64,000 nt of DNA. Origin: Chloroflexota bacterium. GTDB taxonomy: Bacteria > Chloroflexota > Anaerolineae > Aggregatilineales > J027. The stretch lies in NCBI GenBank assembly GCA_024434115.1, contig QMIT01000004.1, positions 403,073 to 467,072 on the forward strand, written 5' to 3'. The position numbers and the translations under genes were made by a program. Below the pieces are notes generated by a model. The model saw only the letters and a program-made list of their open reading frames with translations. It was not told the origin of the DNA and ran no database searches. Below are positions 1 to 9,608 of this stretch, piece after piece (within the stretch, counting starts at the first letter, position 1; each line of letters starts with the position of its first letter).

Positions 1-1
1 A

Positions 2-298
2 TTGCCAGCGACACCAGTGACTCCAATGGTACCATCCACCTCGACCATAGTGGCTGCATCTACCACCACATCGCCAACACCGATGGCTGCACCTGTTACA
101 CCATCCGTTCCTGCAACACAGCCTCCCACCGCACCACCGACAGGCGGAACACCTGCTGCACCCAACGGAGATCCTACCGTATCATCGGCAACGGAACCTG
201 TCGTTGAGACAGTCGTTCAAGTTGCCCCTGTACCGCCGAACACCCAACCCGTTGCTTCGGCCCCAAAGATGGAGCATAGCGATGACAAACCCGGATGA
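2..298 (+). CDS. C-terminal fragment of a Pro/Thr/Ala-rich protein (partial at window edge)
   Basis: An open frame enters from the left edge and stops at 296-298. The visible 98 residues are almost entirely Pro, Thr, Ala, Val and Ser, like the disordered linkers of secreted or membrane proteins in this genome. No domain is visible. The apparent TTG at position 2 is probably not a real start. The stop overlaps the next gene (ATG at 282) by 17 nt, which suggests translational coupling with the response regulator. Function cannot be inferred from this fragment. Confidence 0.55.
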   Translation: MPATPVTPMVPSTSTIVAASTTTSPTPMAAPVTPSVPATQPPTAPPTGGTPAAPNGDPTVSSATEPVVETVVQVAPVPPNTQPVASAPKMEHSDDKPG

Positions 299-854
299 GA
301 CCAATAGTTCCTCTGCCCCCAAAGCAGAGGAAACTCCTCCACCCATTGCAAAGGCTGAAGCCGATCAGCCTAAGCCAGCTACGCCCCCGCGTATTTGCGC
401 CCTCGTGATTGACGATGAGCACGCCAACCGTGATTTTTTGATGCGACTCTTGCAGCAAGCCAAATTTGAGGTGCAAGGCGCGGGCCTCGGCTCAAAAGCC
501 TTAGAAATTGTGGGGCAACTGGGGGATAACATCAAGCTGATTATGTTGGATCATCAACTGCCCGATCAATCGGGGATGGAACTATTGGCAGCCTTACGAC
601 CTTTGCTGCCTGAAGCCCGGATTGTGATGGCGACCATGCACGACGAGCCGGGTATGATGCACAAAGCCTTTGGTGGTGGATGTAATGCTTTCTTGGTTAA
701 ACCACATGGATTTATGGAATTATTTAAGTTGGTTCAAGGGATAACCACTGACCCAACGTGTTTGCAGAAATTAGATGGTCTGATTTTTGATATACATGGC
801 CCCCGCCGCTATCGTGCGCCCAGCGCTACCCCGACGCCTAATCCGAAAGCTTGA
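282..854 (+). CDS. Response regulator with a single receiver domain
   Basis: About 190 aa. Residues 1-40 are a Pro/Glu/Ala-rich tail; residues ~42-165 form a CheY-like receiver. The N-terminal acidic pair is in VIDDEH, the predicted phosphoacceptor is Asp90 in MLDHQLP, and the conserved Lys is in FLVKPHG. No output domain follows, only a short disordered C-terminus, so it probably acts by protein-protein contact. The ATG at 282 is preceded by GGAG at 7 nt; a longer reading from 204 would run through sequence coding for the upstream protein. It converges on the STAS-like gene with a 3-nt gap. The partner kinase is not adjacent. Confidence 0.85.
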   Translation: MTNPDETNSSSAPKAEETPPPIAKAEADQPKPATPPRICALVIDDEHANRDFLMRLLQQAKFEVQGAGLGSKALEIVGQLGDNIKLIMLDHQLPDQSGMELLAALRPLLPEARIVMATMHDEPGMMHKAFGGGCNAFLVKPHGFMELFKLVQGITTDPTCLQKLDGLIFDIHGPRRYRAPSATPTPNPKA

Positions 855-857
855 GGA

Positions 858-1259
858 TTATCGCTCGGCTACGCGCTTGCCCCGCCGCAGATTTTGGAGA
901 AATGTAACGGCTTCGGCGGAATTTTGAAAAAATTTGACCTGTTCACTATGCTCAGTGATGACTAACAGCACTTCCAATCGCTGTTGCCCCTGCACACCTC
1001 CCAAAACCCCCACGCCCCCAATACGCGGATGGTACAATGAGACTGCCAATTCGCGTAAGATATTGGGTGTTACTGGGCCAAGATTACTCGCGTCCAACAG
1101 TACATAGCAGGTATCCTCTTGGTGATCGAAAAAATCCGTTAGCCAGCCGACAAGCGCCATGCCTGCTCGTTCACCAAGTGGACCTTCAAGCGACACCTTT
1201 AACAACCAATCGAGCTGGTGAGAAATGGTATACTGACCATCGGTAAAGCTACGTTTCAT
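858..1259 (-). CDS. STAS/SpoIIAA-like small protein
   Basis: A 133-141 aa protein with an alternating strand/helix pattern: an N-terminal beta hairpin, then LLDASNLGP followed by a helix, then strands VGVLGG and VLLVITEH. This resembles STAS/SpoIIAA-like domains, which act in anti-sigma or regulatory partner switching. The match is by fold pattern only; no phosphorylatable Ser was assigned. The start is uncertain: the ATG at 1259 gives a natural N-terminus (MKRSFTDGQ), while a TTG at 1283 adds eight residues with AAGGA placed too close. It is tail-to-tail with the upstream response regulator. Confidence 0.6.
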   Translation of the reverse strand: MKRSFTDGQYTISHQLDWLLKVSLEGPLGERAGMALVGWLTDFFDHQEDTCYVLLDASNLGPVTPNILRELAVSLYHPRIGGVGVLGGVQGQQRLEVLLVITEHSEQVKFFQNSAEAVTFLQNLRRGKRVAER

Positions 1260-1443
1260 CAAGCCGGTGGAATTGGTCGCCAATGTCCTTAACTCCTACG
1301 ATCAAGGATAGCTACGTTAATTTTTTTATTATCACACAGTTCAAGTTCGTTTGAATTTTTTTACATGAATTTTTCAGAATTCATAAATTCTTGCAGGTTC
1401 GACCATGCTTAATTTCTTATTTCTCAATCTTTGCGAGTGAACT

Positions 1444-2550
1444 ATGTACACTACAACCCTTCAACCGGATCAGGCAACATGGGATGCGTTTGTGGCGTCC
1501 CACCCTCGTGCCCATTTTCTGCAACTCAGCGCATGGGGAGTCTTTAAATCCGGTTTCGGCTGGACAGCCCAACAAGTGGGGCTGTTAGATAAAGATAACG
1601 GCAAATTGATTGCTGGCGCTCAAATCTTATACCGTCGCCTCCCGTTTCAGTTGGGCAGTATGGCTTATATTCCGTTTGGGCCATTGGTAGATTGGGAGGA
1701 CATTGGTCAGGTCAAGGCCCTTCTAAAACTCATTGACCGCGCTGCCCGTCAGCATCGTGCCGTGTTTTGCAAAATCGAACCCGGTTATGATGTACCGCCG
1801 GAAGTGTTGAAAAAGTTACGACACCGCCCTAGCCCACAAACCGTCCAACCCCCGCGCACCATTGTGCTTGATATTGATGGGCGTGATGAAAAGGGTGAGG
1901 TCATGACCACCGAAAAAATTCTGGCGCGGATGAATCAGGGCACACGACGCAATATCCGCAAAAGTGAGAAGTTTGAAATCGCCATGCGGGAGGGCAATCG
2001 CGCCGATGTGGACAGCTTTAATCGCCTGATCCAAACGACCTCCGAGCGCCAAAAATTCGGGGTGCATGTACCCGAATATTATGAGCAGGTTTATGATCTC
2101 CTGATTGAGCAGAAAACCACTCCCTCCCCCATCAAGGCGGCATTGTTAATGGCAAGTTATCCCGATGAAACCACAGGTCAAACCAAAGACCTTGCTGGGA
2201 TTTTTGTCTTTGCACTGGGCAAGCGCAGTTGGTATCCCTATGGCGCAAGCAGCAATGACGAACGGCAGCGCATGGCCCCCTATGCTGTCCAGTGGGCGGC
2301 GATTGAATGGGCCAGAAAACAAGGGGCGACCTCCTACGACTTATATGGCATCCCCGACGAAAATGAGGCTTACTTGGAACGACATTTTGAAGAACGTGAG
2401 GACGGTCTATGGGGAGTCTATCGTTTTAAGCGGGGTTGGGGTGGGCGTGTAATCCGTACCGTCGGCGCATGGGATCGGGTGTATAATCCGCTGTTGTATT
2501 GGGGGTATCGTACCTACCTTTATTTTCGGCAGCAAAATACAACCGATTAG
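1444..2550 (+). CDS. FemAB-family aminoacyltransferase (lipid II amino acid transferase-like)
   Basis: 368 aa with the two-lobed GNAT fold of FemA/FemB/FemX proteins. An N-terminal GNAT-like half includes WGVFKSGFGW. The second half carries the family segment MNQGTRRNIRKSEK (residues ~160-173), SFNRLIQTTSERQKFG and the C-terminal YGIPDENEAYLERH region. Family members use aminoacyl-tRNA to add amino acids to peptidoglycan stem peptides at the membrane; the substrate here is unknown. It sits alone in a 260-nt spacing from its neighbours on the left and is 25 nt from the TPR gene on the right, so it may be co-transcribed with the following operon. Confidence 0.85.
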   Translation: MYTTTLQPDQATWDAFVASHPRAHFLQLSAWGVFKSGFGWTAQQVGLLDKDNGKLIAGAQILYRRLPFQLGSMAYIPFGPLVDWEDIGQVKALLKLIDRAARQHRAVFCKIEPGYDVPPEVLKKLRHRPSPQTVQPPRTIVLDIDGRDEKGEVMTTEKILARMNQGTRRNIRKSEKFEIAMREGNRADVDSFNRLIQTTSERQKFGVHVPEYYEQVYDLLIEQKTTPSPIKAALLMASYPDETTGQTKDLAGIFVFALGKRSWYPYGASSNDERQRMAPYAVQWAAIEWARKQGATSYDLYGIPDENEAYLERHFEEREDGLWGVYRFKRGWGGRVIRTVGAWDRVYNPLLYWGYRTYLYFRQQNTTD

Positions 2551-2575
2551 TTTACTTACAAATTGAGGAGCAAAT

Positions 2576-3910
2576 ATGCCGCCAAAAGCAGGCACTAAAT
2601 GGAAAGAGTTTTTGCATTTTCTTGACTACCGGGTTTTGCCAATCGCAGCCATAATTCTCCTAGTTGCTTTTGCCTATTTTGTAGCTGTCAGCGTAGGTCG
2701 TGCTGTTGAAATTACGAAATGCCCCGATAATGAGGATTGTCGTACCAATGAGGCAGGCCTCGTCTTAAGTTTTATTGAAGGTGTCTCGGTCATTATTGGG
2801 CTAGGAATTGCACTCGCAACAGCCTATGGCATCCGAAAAATCGCCAATACGCAGGAGGAATTTGAAACCTTAAGAGCAAAAGTGGAGGCGGTCACAAAAA
2901 ATCAAGATTCGTGGGAGGAAACAGTCCGGCGAAGTTATGCCCAAAATCAGCGATCCTATGAAGAATCACTGGTCGCCGTCAAAACGGATACAGCGCAACA
3001 AGTAGCTAAATTAGTCCAGATTATCCAACTCATGCAGCAAGCCACTTATGAAATGCTGCTTAGAAATTATGGTCAAGTCTACTATTTTGTAAACAAAGTT
3101 CTGGAGTTAGACGCAAGCAACCGTTATGCGCTGTACTTGGCTGGCTGGGTGGAGATTCACTATATTAACAACGAATTAGATAATGCGATCAAACATTTAG
3201 AAGAATTGGTGAAACTAGACCCAGAATGGCACTCAGCGCGGGCAGGCTTGGGTGTGGCGTTACGCCGCAAGGCCAAAGACTTACAGCGACAGAAAGATTC
3301 CAATCTCACTGCTAGGATCAACACCTACTACGATCAAGCCGAACGCCACCTCCGACGCGCTCTTGTAGCCGATGACCGCCTGACCGACCCAAATCAAGAA
3401 TCGTATTGGGGACCATTAGGTGGCTTATATCGAGACACAAAACGCTTCGATAAAGCCATTGATGCTTATGAGCAAGGTTATGGTATAACCCCCAAATCTT
3501 CATACCCTGTCGGCAATCTAGCAACCCTTTATTTATGGAAAGCCAAAGAACAGGGTGAGACTCATGATTGGGAAAGCGGGGCGTTAAACCAAGCAAGGCA
3601 AGCATTTGAAAAGACCCTTGCATTTGCAAACGCCGAGTTGCTCAGGTCGCCGGGGGATTATTTTAACTTGATGGATATTGCAATGGCTGAAACTGCCCTT
3701 GCCAAAGATACTGCGGCAGAAAGTTTGCGAACCGTCTTGCAATTAGACAACCCTACCAATTTGCTGCGAGTGTCCCTAGATGGTTGGAAATTTCTAAGTG
3801 AGCATTATCCTAATCAAAGTGACCGTGACCAAAAGGTTCATCAGCAAATTCAAGTCGCCATTGACGAATTAAATGCACGAATTGGCAACGTGGACGAATC
3901 GCCCACCTAA
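2576..3910 (+). CDS. Membrane-anchored TPR-repeat protein
   Basis: 444 aa. Two hydrophobic segments lie near the N-terminus (residues ~17-40 and ~62-85). They enclose a short Cys-containing loop (CPDNEDC), likely extracytoplasmic and possibly disulfide-bonded. A coiled-coil stretch (~90-150) follows, then TPR-like helical pairs (~160-330), for example YALYLAGWVEIHY and LGVALRRKAK. The ATG at 2576 has GAGGAG at 5 nt. It is 21 nt upstream of the pseudokinase and in line with Ppx, so the three are probably one operon. The role is likely scaffolding; no catalytic motif is visible. Confidence 0.75.
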   Translation: MPPKAGTKWKEFLHFLDYRVLPIAAIILLVAFAYFVAVSVGRAVEITKCPDNEDCRTNEAGLVLSFIEGVSVIIGLGIALATAYGIRKIANTQEEFETLRAKVEAVTKNQDSWEETVRRSYAQNQRSYEESLVAVKTDTAQQVAKLVQIIQLMQQATYEMLLRNYGQVYYFVNKVLELDASNRYALYLAGWVEIHYINNELDNAIKHLEELVKLDPEWHSARAGLGVALRRKAKDLQRQKDSNLTARINTYYDQAERHLRRALVADDRLTDPNQESYWGPLGGLYRDTKRFDKAIDAYEQGYGITPKSSYPVGNLATLYLWKAKEQGETHDWESGALNQARQAFEKTLAFANAELLRSPGDYFNLMDIAMAETALAKDTAAESLRTVLQLDNPTNLLRVSLDGWKFLSEHYPNQSDRDQKVHQQIQVAIDELNARIGNVDESPT

Positions 3911-3931
3911 TATTTTCAGGGAGTATCTTAA

Positions 3932-4792
3932 ATGCCCGATTCAACACCTCCATTCCTATTTGGTAATTACACGCTTGGGCCAGCCATGGGCGACGGTGAC
4001 ATGGGAACCGTCCATAAGGCTCAGAATGTGCAGACTCAAGAAGTTGTAGCCCTAAAGGTTTTGGATAAGGTAGACACCAGCCGTGAAGGATTGCGCGGCG
4101 CGGCAGTCGAATTGATTGAATTTGCCGCCAGCCTAAGCCACCCCCAGCTACACCCCATTTCCCAAGCCGTTGAATCGGAAGAGGGTCAGTTGGGCATTGT
4201 AATGCCGATGGCGACTGCCCGTTCTGTGAATCGTTATTTGGTGGAAGGCAAAACTATCCCCCGTGCGTCGGCTGTTAAGGTCATTACCCAAATCGCCTCG
4301 GCCCTCCATTTTTTGCATGAACAAGAGGTGGCGCATGGCAGTGTAAAACCGACTAATGTGCTGTTGGATGCACAGGGCAACGCCACCCTGTCCGATTTAC
4401 CGATGACCCATTTGCGTGAATTAGGGTTGGTTCCCAAAGCACCCAGTTTGATGCAGCAGTTTTATATGGCACCCGAAGTGGTCTATCATGCCTCGCCAGA
4501 ACCCCCACACGATGTCTTTTCATTAGGCGTGCTGGCTTATCATTTGTTCACGGGACGCATCCCATTTGATGACCCCGAACCACTGGCCCGCAAGAAGATT
4601 TCACCGGAGGGCCTGCCGCCAATCCTTGTACCTGTGTTTCTACGTGCCATGACCCCTCGCACCCGCCTGCGCTATCCAAGCATCGCAGCGTTTATGCAAG
4701 ATTTTCAAGGCGCGGGTAATGGCCGAATTGACCCTGAAACCGAGCGTCTATTTCGCCTTTCCGATGAACCCGAATCACCAGATGAGCCATAA
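3932..4792 (+). CDS. Protein kinase-like protein, predicted pseudokinase
   Basis: 286 aa covering a near-complete eukaryotic-type kinase fold. The Gly-rich loop (GDGDMG, ~20-25) and the VAxK lysine (Lys42) are present, and a YMAPE motif marks the activation segment. The catalytic loop reads HGSVKPTN (135-142), so the HRD aspartate is Ser137. The DFG equivalent is D155-L-P. With no catalytic base, phosphotransfer is unlikely, although ATP binding may persist. It is cytoplasmic, with no TM segment. AGGGAG precedes the start. It lies between the TPR membrane protein and the Ppx/GppA gene (6-nt gap), suggesting an allosteric or scaffold role in that operon. Confidence 0.8.
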   Translation: MPDSTPPFLFGNYTLGPAMGDGDMGTVHKAQNVQTQEVVALKVLDKVDTSREGLRGAAVELIEFAASLSHPQLHPISQAVESEEGQLGIVMPMATARSVNRYLVEGKTIPRASAVKVITQIASALHFLHEQEVAHGSVKPTNVLLDAQGNATLSDLPMTHLRELGLVPKAPSLMQQFYMAPEVVYHASPEPPHDVFSLGVLAYHLFTGRIPFDDPEPLARKKISPEGLPPILVPVFLRAMTPRTRLRYPSIAAFMQDFQGAGNGRIDPETERLFRLSDEPESPDEP

Positions 4793-4798
4793 TATAGA

Positions 4799-6367
4799 AT
4801 GCTGAGAAAACTTCAAAGCCTCGAAACAACTGACCTTACCTATTCTCGACCCAAACGGATGGCGGTGATTGATGTTGGCTCCAACAGTTTCCGTCTAATT
4901 GTCATGGATTATGTACCGGGCACATGTTTTCAATTGAGTGATGAAATCCGCGAGGTGGTACGTTTGGGATCGGGCCTCTCTGAAACAAAAGTGCTGCGGG
5001 CGACACAGGTTGAATTGGCAGTCAACACCATGAAAATGTACGCCGCGTTTTGCAAGGCCGCTGGTATTGACGATGTACGGGTTTGTGCCACCGAAGCCGT
5101 CCGGCTTGCCAACAATCACAACGCCTTTTTAAATCGCGTCCGCAATGAAACGGGATTGGAAGTACGCATCTTGTCCGGCGAAGAAGAAGCCTATTATGGC
5201 TATCTAGCTGCGGTTAATAGCACGACCCTAACTGACGGCTTCGCAATGGATTTGGGTGGGGGCAGCCTTGAAATCACCCATATCCAAAATCGCCAGATGC
5301 GTGAATCGGTCAGTCTGCCGCTGGGGGCGATTCGAGCGACGGAAGATTATCTGACAGGCGACCCGATTGACCCTAAATCCGCCGAAAAGTTGGATAAGGC
5401 AGTGCGAAAAATGGTCGCTGAATTGGGATGGTTTCGTGCCGCACCGGGCAACATGCTGATTGGGCAAGGAGGCACACCGCGCAATCTGGCCCATATTGAC
5501 CAGCAGACTCAAAATTATCCGCTGGACGAACTGCACGGCTATCACCTTTCTACGAAGGGACTCAAACAAATCTACGACCAACTGCTCCCCTTAACTGTGC
5601 AGCAAAAACGGCGCATCCCCGGCATGAAAGATGATCGGGCCGACATCACGACGGCTGGCTGTATTGTCATCCGTGCCGCTGTTGAAGCCGCCGGGTTTGA
5701 GGGTGTGACCATCTGCCATCAAGGGATGCGTGAAGGCGTGTTTTATGAGCATTTTTTGCAGGACACCCCCAATCATTTGTTTGAGGATGTACGCCGCGCC
5801 TCCATCTATAACCTTGCCAATCTATATCATTTTCAGCAGCCCCACGCCGAGCATGTGGCGAAACTGGCTCTGCAAATTTTTGACCAAATTCCACCCGATA
5901 TTTTGACCTGCACCCCGGCTGACCGAGAACTCTTGTGGGCGGCCTGCATTTTGCATGATATTGGCGTGACGGTGGATTACAACGACCATCACAAACACAG
6001 TTTCTATTTGGTGCTGAACGCAGGCCTGCCCGGTTTTAATCACCGCGAATTGGTGCTGATTGCCCTGATGACCCGCTTCCATCGCAAAGGGCCTGTTACC
6101 ATCAACGGGTACGGGTTGCTGTTAGAAAAGGATGATGACCAAAAATTGCTGCAAATGACGGCCTGTCTGCGTCTAGCCGAACAATTAGACCGCAGCCGTG
6201 ATGGGGTAGTTCATGAGGTGCGTGTCCACATCGGCGGGCAGTTTGCTCAATTGGAATTATTAGTCGGTGGGGATGGTGTTGTGGCGGAATGGAGCGTGCT
6301 GCGCCATGCCGATATTTTCACCAAAGCCTTCGATAAAGCATTGGAAATCGTGACTACCCCGGTTTAA
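4799..6367 (+). CDS. ppx: Ppx/GppA exopolyphosphatase/pppGpp phosphohydrolase with C-terminal HD domain
   Basis: 522 aa. The ASKHA-fold domain (~18-310) starts with VIDVGSNSFRL, has SGEEEAYYG and the phosphate loop MDLGGGSLE, then GQGGTPRN. The C-terminal HD-like domain (~320-520) contains ILHDIG with HD at about residue 385 and further His residues (NDHHKHS). Family enzymes hydrolyse polyphosphate or pppGpp; which one applies here cannot be told. The start at 4799 follows the pseudokinase stop by 6 nt; an internal ATG just before VIDVGS is an alternative. The gene overlaps the convergent 6364-7026 gene by 4 nt. Confidence 0.9.
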   Translation: MLRKLQSLETTDLTYSRPKRMAVIDVGSNSFRLIVMDYVPGTCFQLSDEIREVVRLGSGLSETKVLRATQVELAVNTMKMYAAFCKAAGIDDVRVCATEAVRLANNHNAFLNRVRNETGLEVRILSGEEEAYYGYLAAVNSTTLTDGFAMDLGGGSLEITHIQNRQMRESVSLPLGAIRATEDYLTGDPIDPKSAEKLDKAVRKMVAELGWFRAAPGNMLIGQGGTPRNLAHIDQQTQNYPLDELHGYHLSTKGLKQIYDQLLPLTVQQKRRIPGMKDDRADITTAGCIVIRAAVEAAGFEGVTICHQGMREGVFYEHFLQDTPNHLFEDVRRASIYNLANLYHFQQPHAEHVAKLALQIFDQIPPDILTCTPADRELLWAACILHDIGVTVDYNDHHKHSFYLVLNAGLPGFNHRELVLIALMTRFHRKGPVTINGYGLLLEKDDDQKLLQMTACLRLAEQLDRSRDGVVHEVRVHIGGQFAQLELLVGGDGVVAEWSVLRHADIFTKAFDKALEIVTTPV

Positions 6368-7026
6368 TCTTCGCGGGGCGGTACTTCACCAAATTGGGTT
6401 TGTTCGACCAACGAATAGAATGAATGGGTCAATTGACTGGTGTCGGTTTCCCCCTCGGCCAACGCCTTATGATTGGCAACTTCAAAATCAGCATGGAGTC
6501 TTTCGATTAACCCAACTTGAAAACTAGCGGGTTCAACCGAGAACAGCGCCAATAGGCTCGTATGCTGGCCGCGCACAAAACACAACCACGCACCACTATC
6601 GAGTTCGATACTACGTACCGCTGCATTGAAAATTTCGGCTGTGGCGGAAGCATACACCTCCAACATGGGTGTCACCAATTCCGGCTCAACCTCAAAATCC
6701 CCAACTGTTTCAAGCGGCATTCCAGAGTGGTTGCTATAGACACTTAGACCGACTGGCATGGATTCAAAGCGACGGCGTATTTCAAGAGTGTCCTCACCAT
6801 CCGCAATAGCATCGCGCCAGCCCGCCGGGTCAGACTCGGCAATCATCTGGGCCACTAGCAGAATTTGGCGCTGATACCGATCATATAGCCGCAAAAATTG
6901 AGCACGATTGAGTTCGCCTGCCGCAAATTCTTGGGCAATGCGCGACATTTTTTTGTGGACATCCCCGATAAAATTTTGCCCCCGTCGAATCTCATCATTG
7001 CGGCGGTTTCTGTCGTCGAGTGTCAT
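6364..7026 (-). CDS. Uncharacterised cytoplasmic protein
   Basis: 220 aa, no signal peptide or TM segment. The N-terminal third is charged and helical (RNRRNDEIRRGQNFIG), followed by an alpha/beta region with a Roadblock-like rhythm (GAWLCFVRG, SLLALFSVEP) and an acidic C-terminus. I do not recognise the family. The ATG at 7024-7026 is unambiguous. It converges on Ppx with a 4-nt overlap and lies just downstream of the mutS2 terminator, so it likely has its own promoter. Confidence 0.65.
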   Translation of the reverse strand: MTLDDRNRRNDEIRRGQNFIGDVHKKMSRIAQEFAAGELNRAQFLRLYDRYQRQILLVAQMIAESDPAGWRDAIADGEDTLEIRRRFESMPVGLSVYSNHSGMPLETVGDFEVEPELVTPMLEVYASATAEIFNAAVRSIELDSGAWLCFVRGQHTSLLALFSVEPASFQVGLIERLHADFEVANHKALAEGETDTSQLTHSFYSLVEQTQFGEVPPRED

Positions 7027-7074
7027 TCAATAGCATCCCAACCTAGAATTGTTTTGTGTGGATTATAACAAAAA

Positions 7075-7105
7075 CACTCCCACGAACGAGCATGGGAGTG
7101 CCTTT
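7075..7105 (-). terminator. Bidirectional rho-independent terminator after mutS2
   Basis: Perfect 8-bp stem CACTCCCA (7075-7082) and TGGGAGTG (7093-7100) with a 10-nt loop. On the minus strand it is followed by TTTTTGTT just past the mutS2 stop; on the plus strand it is followed by CCTTTTTAT. The placement fits termination of mutS2. Confidence 0.85.
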
Positions 7106-7126
7106 TTATCAAAATTGTAGGAGAGA

Positions 7127-9532
7127 TTAATGCTGTGACACCAGATGCACAATCGTGACCCCCTCACCGCCTTCTTTGTCATTGCCACTCATATGTTTGG
7201 ACACGAGGGGATGGCGGCTGAGTTCTTCACGGATGGCTTTCCGTAATGCGCCTGTGCCCTTACCATGAATGACCCGCACAAATGGCAACCCTGCCATGTA
7301 TGCGGCATCCACATAACTTTCAACTTGGGGAACGGCATCCTCAATCCGACTACCCCGCAAATCCAATTCCAAACCGGGTGATTTGCCGCGATCAAATTGC
7401 GTGCTGGGGCCATCATAGAGTTCTGGCATCGCGGTACGCTTTTCCTTTTTACGCTCTTTGGCGGTACGACGCTCCAATTCACTCGGTTTGGCGCGAATCC
7501 GCAGCCGCCCCACCAAAACTTCAATTTCATCGGAGGTAATTTCGGTAATCTTGCCCTCGGCTTTGAGGTTAGGCAACCAGACCATTTCGTCCAAGCGGAA
7601 CTGCTGCACATCTCCATTGGTGGGTTTTTCAACCGGGTCGGGGGTTTTCAGATAATCCGCCGGAGTGATGGTACGGGCTTGCTCCGCCAATTGACGAATG
7701 GCATCCAATGGCTGACCTGCCCCTTCCAACTGACGCTGCATCCGTCGAACCTCACGGCGTAAATCTTCAAGATCGGCTTCGGCTTGTTCGCGGGCTTCGG
7801 CCAAAATCTTGCGGCGCTCGTGTTCGATGTTCTCGACTCGATCCACCAGTTCGAGGCGCAGGTTATCAATCTCGGCTTCTTCTTCCTGCTTACGACTCAG
7901 CAGATGACGGATTTCATCACGGGTCTTCTGAATTTCGTCTAACAGGTCATCCACTTTCAAATCTTCGGTAGCGACCATGCCCCGTGCTTGCTCAATGATG
8001 TCGGCGGGTAGGCCCAAACGTGAGGCAATCGCCAACGCATTCGAGCGTCCGGGGATACCAACCATCAAGCGGTACGTCGGGGCTAGAGTTTCAAGGTCAA
8101 ATTCGACGCTGGCATTCCGCACACCGGGGCGTTCATACCCAAAAGCCTTCAATTCAGGGTGATGGGTTGTCACAATCGTTGTCACCCCCCGCTCCAAGAA
8201 ATGAATCAGCAGGGATCGTGCCAATGCCGACCCTTCCGCCGGATCAGTCCCCGCGCCGAGTTCATCGAGAATCACCAGCGAACGAGGATTCGCCCATTTC
8301 AATATCTGGATAATGTTGGTCATGTGTGAGGAAAAGGTACTGAGCGACTGCTCAATGCTCTGTTCATCCCCAATATCAGCATAGACATCTTCAAAAACCG
8401 ATAGAGTCGTCCCTTGTGCAGCGGGTAGATGCAACCCGCATTGGGCCATCAGGGTCATCAACCCCATCGTCTTGAGCGCTACGGTCTTACCCCCCGTGTT
8501 CGGGCCAGTGATGATAAGCATAAAGGTGTTGTCATCGAGTTCGACATCCGTTGGCACAACTTTTTGCTGATCGAGCAGCGGGTGACGCGCATTCAACAGT
8601 TGAATGGTGCCACCGGGGTGCCGGGGGTTTGCCATGTCAGTACGAAATGGGACAAGGTGCGGTTCGGTGGCATCCAGCGACTCAGCATATTTGGCACGGG
8701 CAAACACCAAATCTAAATAGGCCAATACCTCAACGGTATGGGAAATTTTATCCGCCGACTCCCCCACCATTTCAGATAAGGCGGCAAGAATGCGGCGGAT
8801 TTCATTTTCTTCTTCGATTTGCAGTTCCCGGTAGCGGTTATTGAGTTCGACAGTGCTCAATGGCTCAATAAACAAGGTCGCCCCGCTGGAACTCTGGTCG
8901 TGTACCACGCCGGGGATACGACCTTTGTGTTCAGCCTTCAGCGGAATCACATAGCGTCCGTTGCGCTGTGTCACAATCGGCTCTTGCAGATATTTGGCAT
9001 TGGCTTGGCTGGTGGCGATATTGGTGATTTTGCTGTGGAGGCGGTCAAAGGAAATACGGAGTTCGCGGCGAATGGTGGCAAGTTTGACGCTGGCGGAATC
9101 CAGAATCATACCCGTGTCATCCAGCACCCGCCCAATTTCGTTCTGCACGGTTGTACATTCTTCCAAGGTATCCACAATCGCCGATAGCAGTGGAAATTGA
9201 CTGCCCAATTTCCCAACCGTGCGTTTGAGATTGGTGGCACGGCGCAAGGTGCTGCGAATATTCAGCAGAGTCGAGGCTTCAAGGACAAAGCCGCGCCGAC
9301 AGGACAGTGCAGCCTCGCGCACATCCGTCACCCCGCCCATATGTGTTTCGGGTTTGGCAAGCAGCAAGGCCCGCGCTTCAGTAGTTTCACGTTGCAGTTC
9401 ACGTGCTACTGACAAATCTGGAGTAGGTGTCAGGTTCAGAGCCAATTCGCGGCCCCCTGAAAATGACGTATACTGCGCCAGCTTTTCTAGGATTTTCGGA
9501 AGTTCAAGTATGTTAGCAGATTTCTCGTTCAT
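7127..9532 (-). CDS. mutS2: Endonuclease MutS2 (MutS-family ATPase with Smr domain)
   Basis: 801 aa, the normal MutS2 length. The N-terminal core and clamp region are followed by the MutS ATPase: Walker A GPNTGGKT, Walker B ILDELGAGTDP, and the TTHH switch. A long charged coiled coil (~530-640) follows, then a C-terminal Smr nuclease domain with LDLRG and HGKGTGALR. MutS2 proteins suppress homologous recombination or, in Firmicutes, rescue collided ribosomes; the role here is not decided. The start ATG is at 9530-9532, with a strong promoter 77 nt upstream. Confidence 0.95.
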   Translation of the reverse strand: MNEKSANILELPKILEKLAQYTSFSGGRELALNLTPTPDLSVARELQRETTEARALLLAKPETHMGGVTDVREAALSCRRGFVLEASTLLNIRSTLRRATNLKRTVGKLGSQFPLLSAIVDTLEECTTVQNEIGRVLDDTGMILDSASVKLATIRRELRISFDRLHSKITNIATSQANAKYLQEPIVTQRNGRYVIPLKAEHKGRIPGVVHDQSSSGATLFIEPLSTVELNNRYRELQIEEENEIRRILAALSEMVGESADKISHTVEVLAYLDLVFARAKYAESLDATEPHLVPFRTDMANPRHPGGTIQLLNARHPLLDQQKVVPTDVELDDNTFMLIITGPNTGGKTVALKTMGLMTLMAQCGLHLPAAQGTTLSVFEDVYADIGDEQSIEQSLSTFSSHMTNIIQILKWANPRSLVILDELGAGTDPAEGSALARSLLIHFLERGVTTIVTTHHPELKAFGYERPGVRNASVEFDLETLAPTYRLMVGIPGRSNALAIASRLGLPADIIEQARGMVATEDLKVDDLLDEIQKTRDEIRHLLSRKQEEEAEIDNLRLELVDRVENIEHERRKILAEAREQAEADLEDLRREVRRMQRQLEGAGQPLDAIRQLAEQARTITPADYLKTPDPVEKPTNGDVQQFRLDEMVWLPNLKAEGKITEITSDEIEVLVGRLRIRAKPSELERRTAKERKKEKRTAMPELYDGPSTQFDRGKSPGLELDLRGSRIEDAVPQVESYVDAAYMAGLPFVRVIHGKGTGALRKAIREELSRHPLVSKHMSGNDKEGGEGVTIVHLVSQH

Positions 9533-9608
9533 ATCACCGTGTTCATTAAAAGCTATCGAAACGTAACGATGGCGCAGGATGGCTCAGGAGGTCATCAACT
9601 CTTGCTAG

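Noticed and set aside
7189..9566. Many plus-strand frames across mutS2
   Set aside because: Shadows of a strongly supported minus-strand gene.
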